NCBI RefSeq assembly: GCF_000720725.1 | Contig: NZ_JOCQ01000006.1 | Location: 62,001 to 126,000, forward strand | Length of the DNA: 64,000 nucleotides | Source of the DNA: Streptomyces rimosus subsp. rimosus | Lineage (GTDB): Bacteria; Actinomycetota; Actinomycetes; Streptomycetales; Streptomycetaceae | Direction: 5' to 3' | Part shown: positions 59,756 through 64,000 of the stretch, piece by piece | Layout: each line of letters begins with the position of its first letter | Numbering within the stretch: the stretch's first letter is position 1 | Program-made: the position numbers and the translations under genes | The notes under the pieces: generated by a model | The model's input: the letters and a program-made list of their open reading frames with translations, nothing else | Told to the model about the DNA's origin: nothing | Database searches by the model: none

Positions 59756-61213
59756 TCAGCGGTACATGCTCGTACGGGGCCGGGCCCGGCTGCCCCACAT
59801 GCGCCTCAGGTCGCGAGGCGTATACCGGTTGAGGCGGGGGCGGCGGCGCGCCTCCGCGCGCCCCACGCCCGGGGCGTTTCCGCCCACTGCCGCACCGGCA
59901 CCGGGGTGCTCGTCGGCCAGCCCCGACCGGAAGAGACCGTGGTCGATACGGCGGGCCGCGGCCGACTCCAGTTCCTCCCGGAGCGGCCCGTCGCGCAGGA
60001 CGGCGCCCGGACCGAGCAGCCCCTCGACCACGTCCAGCGCCCCGACGATGTCACCGTGACGCAGCCGTTCGCGAACCGCGGGCAGGGCCTCCGGGCTGCG
60101 GTGCACCGCGTCGATCGCCCGCAGGCACGGCAGTCCCGGCCCGCCGAGCGCCACCAGCAGTTCTTCCCGGCGCAGTTGGTCCGGGTCGTGATCGATCGCC
60201 GTCAGTACGCCGTCCCGCAGCGCGATGCGGTGGACCTCGCCCCGGCACTCGATGCGGTGTGGATCGGCGGACGTGGGGGCGGGGGTGGAGTCGGCCACCG
60301 TTGCCGGGGCGGACGCCCCGAGTGCCACGGCGACGAGCGGATGCAGTTGCCCGGCCGTGATCAGCCCGGCCCGCAGCAGCTCCAGGTCCGGAAGAACCCG
60401 GGCCGCCGCGTCCGGCAGCACCGGAAGCGCCGCGACCTCCTGCGGCGGCAGCGCGTCGCGCAGCGGCCGGAGTGAAGGGGCGTGGCTGTCGTCGGGGGCG
60501 ACGAGTTCCAGCACGGCGCGGTTGCGCGCGCCGAGCCGGACGGTGAAGGCTCCCCGAGCGCGGCCCTCGGCCGCCAGCAACAGCTGCCCTTCGGCGGCCC
60601 AACTTGTCACTGCCAACGGAGCGTTGCCAAGAAGACCTGGCAGGTCGGACGAGCCGGGCACGGGCGTCCCACCCGCTCCGCACCGCTGCGCCAGTTCGCC
60701 GCTGCGCCCGGCGTCCCAGAGATGCCGGTGCAGGTCGAGGCGGAAACGCCGGGAGGGATGCGGGTGCGGATGACGCCCGAGGCCGTCGTCTCCGGCGCCC
60801 GCCCACAGGGCCAGGGACATCCGCTGGCCCGCGTCCGCCCAGGCCGGCGGTGTCCGCACCACCAGCTGAAGCGGCGTGGGGCCGGAATCGTGGTAGCGGG
60901 CCAGGCAGAGGGTAAGGCCGGGCCGGAGCCGCCCGTCGGGGGCGACCCTCGGCATGTGCCATCGGAGCAGATCCGGCGCCAGGCGGCGCAGGTCCGCACG
61001 GAGGCGGGTGACAAGGGCGGTGCCGTGGCGGTCGCGCACGGCGCGCAGATCGAGGTCGACATCGATCCGGGCAGCGGCGCAGGCCCCTGCCCAGTCACCG
61101 GCCGTACGTCGCGCGGCCGCGATTTCGATCATGGACGGTGGCACGGCGTACTCGCGTACGCGCTGCCACATCAAAAGGCGGGACGGAAACTCGTTCGCGG
61201 AGACAAGTGCCAT
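59756..61213 (-). CDS. Unknown protein, first gene of the MoxR/VWA operon
   Basis: 485 residues, alpha/beta, rich in arginine and leucine. No motif is recognised. N-terminal segment IEIAAARRTAGDWAGACAAARIDVD looks like a helical repeat, the middle contains several beta-rich parts (HRIECRGEVHRIALRDGVLT), and the tail RPRLNRYTPRDLRRMWGSR is basic. AAGGTGAG precedes ATG 61213. There is a 105-bp gap to the MoxR gene. By position it may be the adaptor or substrate of the MoxR/VWA module. Confidence 0.75.
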   Translation of the reverse strand: MALVSANEFPSRLLMWQRVREYAVPPSMIEIAAARRTAGDWAGACAAARIDVDLDLRAVRDRHGTALVTRLRADLRRLAPDLLRWHMPRVAPDGRLRPGLTLCLARYHDSGPTPLQLVVRTPPAWADAGQRMSLALWAGAGDDGLGRHPHPHPSRRFRLDLHRHLWDAGRSGELAQRCGAGGTPVPGSSDLPGLLGNAPLAVTSWAAEGQLLLAAEGRARGAFTVRLGARNRAVLELVAPDDSHAPSLRPLRDALPPQEVAALPVLPDAAARVLPDLELLRAGLITAGQLHPLVAVALGASAPATVADSTPAPTSADPHRIECRGEVHRIALRDGVLTAIDHDPDQLRREELLVALGGPGLPCLRAIDAVHRSPEALPAVRERLRHGDIVGALDVVEGLLGPGAVLRDGPLREELESAAARRIDHGLFRSGLADEHPGAGAAVGGNAPGVGRAEARRRPRLNRYTPRDLRRMWGSRARPRTSMYR

Positions 61214-61333
61214 CAGCACTCACCTTGCACGAACGATTCCCCCATTCCATACGAGGAGAAGTTCTTCATCCCCGGCATCATAACCACACCGCTGACGGCC
61301 TGTCGGCGTCGCGCCCGCCCCTGCGGGCCTCGA

Positions 61334-61786
61334 TCAGCCCCGTTCGGCCTGCAAGTACCGCCGCAGCCCCACGCATTCCAGCCCCGCGAACACCGCCACC
61401 ACCACTGCCCCGACCACCAGGAACACCACGCCCGGCCCGGTGAGAAGCAGCAGCCCGGAGAACGTGAGCACCAGCATGGCCACGCAGGACAGGGCGTTGC
61501 CCGCGACGACGGCGGTGGCCGGGCCGGTGGGGATGCGGGGGTAGCCGGCGATGAGGGCGAGGGCCGCGGCGCCGCCGAGCATGGCGATGCCGATGGGGAG
61601 GGACCAGGTGGTCGGCAGGCCCAGTGGGGTGCTGAGCGGGCTGCCGCCCGCGAGCATGACGACGCCGAACGCGGCGGTGCTCCAGCTGTCGATCCGCAGG
61701 ATCTTGCGCAGCAGGCCCGCGGTGTCCGGGCCGGCCGCCGGTGCGGGGCGGGCCGCGGTGCCGATGGCCGTACCGGTGGTGGTCAT
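61334..61786 (-). CDS. Small four-helix membrane protein
   Basis: 150 residues with four membrane helices (AAFGVVMLAGG, SLPIGIAMLGGAAALALIAG, LSCVAMLVLTFSGLLLL, VVFLVVGAVVVAVFAGL). ATG 61786 has GAGGAGACG upstream. Unknown family. A paralogue with an internal stop codon starts beyond the right window edge. Confidence 0.75.
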   Translation of the reverse strand: MTTTGTAIGTAARPAPAAGPDTAGLLRKILRIDSWSTAAFGVVMLAGGSPLSTPLGLPTTWSLPIGIAMLGGAAALALIAGYPRIPTGPATAVVAGNALSCVAMLVLTFSGLLLLTGPGVVFLVVGAVVVAVFAGLECVGLRRYLQAERG

Positions 61787-61861
61787 ACGCGTCTCCTCGC
61801 TTCGGGTGCGGACCCGGGCGGGCCGGGTCCGCGAACGACCCCTTCGCGAGGTGACGATGCC

Positions 61862-61898
61862 GTCACCGGGGCGGTGACTCAATGACCTCCCAGGTCAT
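61862..61898. promoter_or_regulatory. Two adjacent palindromes before the membrane protein gene
   Basis: GTCACC-N5-GGTGAC at 61862-61878 and ATGACCT-CCC-AGGTCAT at 61882-61898. Both are perfect and share the GTCA/TGAC element. They may be operators of the minus-strand membrane protein gene, about 75 bp away. Confidence 0.55.
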
Positions 61899-62132
61899 GG
61901 GCGCGATGACCACCGGGGCCGGACGCGGCGGGGATGCCGTCCCGGCGGTTCCGTGCGCCACTCACCCGTCAACTGCCGCAGGGACCGGCTCAGTTCGGGC
62001 AGACAAGGCGCTGCAGCCACACCGTCGCGACCGGCCCCCATAAGTGCCGCCCTCATCACAGCGGTAGCACCGGAACCTGCCGATCCGACGAAAAGGTGCA
62101 CTGACGGCGGATCAATCCCTTCTCATACCCAC
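61899..62132. other. Intergenic region before the lectin locus
   Basis: No supported gene. The plus strand holds ordinary G+C-rich sequence up to the promoter at 62133. Confidence 0.5.
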
Positions 62133-62161
62133 TTGACTGTTAACTGGCGGATCGTTAATAG
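62133..62161 (+). promoter_or_regulatory. Sigma-70-type promoter TTGACT-17-TAATAG
   Basis: -35 TTGACT at 62133-62138, 17-bp spacer, -10 TAATAG at 62156-62161, in a distinctly A+T-rich patch. It is the clearest HrdB-type promoter seen in the window and would drive the small gene and first lectin. Confidence 0.75.
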
Positions 62162-62233
62162 TTCACCCCCATCCACCATGTACATGTTCGGATCGTCCGT
62201 ACGGTGGGACCAGAGGGGCTCCTGCACACCGGA

Positions 62234-62461
62234 ATGATCATGAACAATGTCGCCTCCGCACGTACGCGGCAGGTCATCACGCGTGGGATCGCCGCAGCCA
62301 CCGCCTCGGCCGCCGCCACCGCCGTACCGCCGAGCACGGTGGCGCTGCCGGCCGGTGTCGGTACCCGTGACGAGCGCCCGGTCGCCGTGAACGCGATGTG
62401 GCGAGTCCGCGCCGCTCGCGCGCTGACCACCGCCGATGAACTCACCCACGTCACTGACTGA
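62234..62461 (+). CDS. Putative small secreted protein before the lectin genes
   Basis: 75 residues from ATG 62234 (GTG 62204 and ATG 62240 are alternatives). The N-terminal half, ITRGIAAATASAAATAVPP, looks like a weak signal peptide. The stop lies 19 bp before the lectin ATG and the frame follows the clear promoter. No family match is recognised; it could also be a leader peptide. Confidence 0.4.
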   Translation: MIMNNVASARTRQVITRGIAAATASAAATAVPPSTVALPAGVGTRDERPVAVNAMWRVRAARALTTADELTHVTD

Positions 62462-62480
62462 GGAAGTAGGGAACTCCACG

Positions 62481-63029
62481 ATGTCTCGGAGCATCCGAGC
62501 CGCGCTGGCCGTCGCCGGCAGCGTCGCCGCGCTGGCCGGCGGCGTGACCACCGCCCACGCCGACCAGGCCACGCCCCGCGCCGCCGCGTCCACCAGCGTG
62601 CAGCTGCAGCTCGCGCTCACCGGCAAGTGCCTCACCATCAACAAGGGGAGCTTCGCCAACGGCGCCAACGCGGTACAGCAGACCTGCGCCGACGACCTGG
62701 ACAACCAGGTCTTCGAGCTGGTGCCCACCGGGGAAGGCGCCTTCGAGGTGCGGGCCCGCCACAGCGGCAAGTGCCTCGAAGTGGAAAACAGCGGCAAGCA
62801 GGCCGGTGCCAACGTCCAGCAGTGGTGGTGCACCGGGAACCCCCAGATGCAGTGGGAGCTGAACATGGTCGACATGGCCAAGGAGCTCTACCAGCTGCGT
62901 CCCACGCACGTCGCCGACCGCTGCCTGGACATCGACCACGCCAAGACCAACGACGGTGCGAACGCACAGAGCTGGTACTGCAACGGGACCGACGCCCAGC
63001 TGTGGCGCCTCCTGCCGGTCAAGTCCTGA
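62481..63029 (+). CDS. Secreted ricin B-type lectin, copy 1
   Basis: 182 residues. Signal peptide MSRSIRAALAVAGSVAALAG, cleaved after TTAHA. The mature protein is one beta-trefoil: three GKCLxI/V repeats and CxxxxxQxW-type motifs (VQQWWC, AQSWYC, AQLWRLL). It probably binds carbohydrate outside the cell, with no attached enzyme domain. A strong 15-bp hairpin terminator follows. Confidence 0.87.
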   Translation: MSRSIRAALAVAGSVAALAGGVTTAHADQATPRAAASTSVQLQLALTGKCLTINKGSFANGANAVQQTCADDLDNQVFELVPTGEGAFEVRARHSGKCLEVENSGKQAGANVQQWWCTGNPQMQWELNMVDMAKELYQLRPTHVADRCLDIDHAKTNDGANAQSWYCNGTDAQLWRLLPVKS

Positions 63030-63054
63030 GGACTCCGTTCGGCATCAGCCGCAA

Positions 63055-63090
63055 CGCGCGGAGCCGGCCCCCGGTGGCCGGCTCCGCGCG
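63055..63090 (+). terminator. Hairpin terminator after lectin copy 1
   Basis: Perfect 15-bp stem CGCGCGGAGCCGGCC / GGCCGGCTCCGCGCG with loop CCCGGT. Begins about 25 bp after the lectin stop; no T-tract. Confidence 0.8.
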
Positions 63091-63156
63091 GCCAGGCAGA
63101 GTGCAATGCCCGACTGTTGCGGGCACCGACAACTATCAGAGGAGACGAAACCCACG

Positions 63157-63714
63157 ATGTCCCGGAGCATCCGAGCCGCGCTGGCCGTCGCCGGCAGCGT
63201 CGCCACGCTGGCCGGCGGCGTGACCACCGCCCACGCCGACCAGGCCACGCCCCGCGCCGCCGCCCCTGCCGCGGGAACGGTCGTACAGCTGAAGGTGGCG
63301 CACAGCGGCAAGTGCCTGGACCTCGACCACGCGAAGAAGGACAACGGCGCGGAGGTCCGGCAGTACACCTGCAACGCGACCGTCGACCAGAAGTGGCGTG
63401 CGGTTCCCGTCGAGAACTCCGCTTTCGAGCTGCGGGCCGTGGCCAGCAACAAGTGCCTTGAGGTCGAGAACAGCGGCAAGCAGGTCGGAGCCCGCGTCCA
63501 GCAGTGGGCGTGCAACGGCAGCCCCAACATGCGCTGGCGGTTCTTCCTCGTCGACCCGGTGAAGCACCTCTACCAGCTGCGTCCCCTGCACGTCGAGAAC
63601 GAGAAGCGGTGCCTGGACATCGTGGACGCCGCGAAGGGCGACGGAGCCAAGGCCCAGCAGTGGTACTGCAACCAGACCGAGGCCCAGCTCTGGCAGTTCC
63701 TGCCGGTCGCGTGA
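63157..63714 (+). CDS. Secreted ricin B-type lectin, copy 2
   Basis: 185 residues. The signal peptide differs from copy 1 by a single residue (VATLAG for VAALAG), and the DNA is nearly identical there, but the trefoil is clearly diverged. It has GKCLDLDHAKKDNGAEV, NKCLEVENSGKQVGARV and RCLDIVDAAKGDGAKA repeats with QxW motifs. AGAGGAGACG precedes the ATG. A tandem duplication followed by divergence of the sugar-binding part is likely. Confidence 0.87.
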   Translation: MSRSIRAALAVAGSVATLAGGVTTAHADQATPRAAAPAAGTVVQLKVAHSGKCLDLDHAKKDNGAEVRQYTCNATVDQKWRAVPVENSAFELRAVASNKCLEVENSGKQVGARVQQWACNGSPNMRWRFFLVDPVKHLYQLRPLHVENEKRCLDIVDAAKGDGAKAQQWYCNQTEAQLWQFLPVA

Positions 63715-63782
63715 CCTCGCGGTCCCCGCTGTCCGAAGGCGGCGGACGGGACCTCGTGAGCCTGCGAAGGCCATAGCCGCCG

Positions 63783-63814
63783 AAGGGCAGTGCCGCACAA
63801 ACGGCACTGCCCTT
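63783..63814. terminator. Rho-independent terminator after lectin copy 2
   Basis: 13-bp perfect stem AAGGGCAGTGCCG / CGGCACTGCCCTT with loop CACAAA; the right arm runs into TTTCT on the plus strand. Strong in either direction. Confidence 0.88.
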
Positions 63815-63884
63815 TCTCCGTACCTTCCTTCACCCGCTCCCCCGCCCTCACATACCGCCGCAGCCCCACGTACTCCACCACCGC

Positions 63885-64000
63885 CTACACCGCCACCACC
63901 ACCGCACTGATCAGCAGGAAGACGGTGCCCGGGCCGGTGAGGGGAAGCAGGCCGGAGAAGGTGAGGAGGAGCATGGCCACGAAGGAGAGGGCGTTGCCCG
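63885..64000 (-). pseudogene. Paralogue of the small membrane protein with premature stop, 5' part beyond the window
   Basis: Read from the right edge, the minus strand gives GNALSFVAMLLLTFSGLLPL and continues VFLLISAVVVAV, then TAG at 63885-63887. The 61334-61786 protein reads GNALSCVAMLVLTFSGLLLL and continues FAGLECVGLRRY at this point. After the stop the same frame continues with AVVEYVGLRRYVRAGER, so a nonsense change rather than a true end is indicated. The first two-thirds is outside the window. Confidence 0.75.

Noticed and set aside
62123..63807. Minus-strand frames opposite the lectin genes
   Set aside because: Mirror the conserved lectin sequence in both copies but have no ribosome binding site or domain; the plus strand has promoter, signal peptides and terminators.
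1..64000. tRNA, rRNA, insertion sequence, integrase or prophage genes
   Set aside because: None could be recognised; no transposase, integrase or phage structural motif was found.

Overview
The window looks like chromosomal DNA of a Streptomyces-type actinomycete. G+C is very high, third codon positions are almost all G or C, GTG and occasional TTG starts are common, and most starts follow GGAGG-type ribosome binding sites. The gene content (DM13 protein, SoxR, many TetR regulators, P450, copper amine oxidase, ricin-type lectins, MoxR/VWA cluster) also fits. No tRNA, rRNA, insertion sequence, prophage, CRISPR array, or PKS/NRPS gene was found. About 60 protein genes are supported.

Layout. 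0-7 kb: a DUF1611 protein cut by the left edge, a coupled aldehyde-dehydrogenase / AMP-ligase pair resembling the EhpG/EhpF carboxylate-reduction pair, a methyltransferase divergent from a DegT aminotransferase, and a second methyltransferase. 7-12 kb: phosphotransferase, DUF6314 protein, HAD hydrolase, Nudix hydrolase and an ABC-F ATPase. 12-16 kb: P450 divergent from a 2Fe-2S protein, then a secreted beta-propeller. 16-21 kb: membrane protein, DM13 protein, an OmpR-type two-component pair and a phosphotransferase. 21-30 kb: cytochrome b / molybdopterin oxidoreductase pair, copper amine oxidase with an APC permease, an unknown protein, a flavin dehydrogenase and a DMT transporter. 30-38 kb: MBL-fold protein, TetR, SDR, Nudix, two DUF202 proteins, a phosphotransferase / acyl-CoA dehydrogenase operon and a MarR-GNAT fusion. 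38-44 kb: TetR with acyl-CoA ligase and SDR, then NamZ-like muramidase. 44-52 kb: a damaged Nudix gene, two MFS carriers (one with a 37-residue partner), an alpha/beta hydrolase and an amidase. 52-56 kb: SoxR, MaoC hydratase, two TetR regulators and an acyl-CoA dehydrogenase. 56-64 kb: urea transporter, a metallopeptidase-VWA / MoxR / unknown-protein operon, a small membrane protein, two tandem secreted ricin-type lectins and, at the right edge, a paralogue of the small membrane protein interrupted by a stop codon.

Two themes stand out. First, more than a dozen short tandem repeats (units 13-34 bp) sit at gene boundaries and very often at the 5' ends of genes. Several are in frame and add penta-, hexa- or heptapeptide repeats to otherwise ordinary enzymes; others run into the start codon. 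Second, several regulatory palindromes can be read directly. A shared ACCGAC-type site lies before two acyl-CoA operons that flank their likely TetR. An identical 15-bp site lies before the maoC gene and its TetR. A near-perfect 40-bp palindrome spans the start codon of the MarR-GNAT gene.

Coordinates and motifs were read by eye. Family names come from recognisable motifs and overall resemblance, not from database searches.
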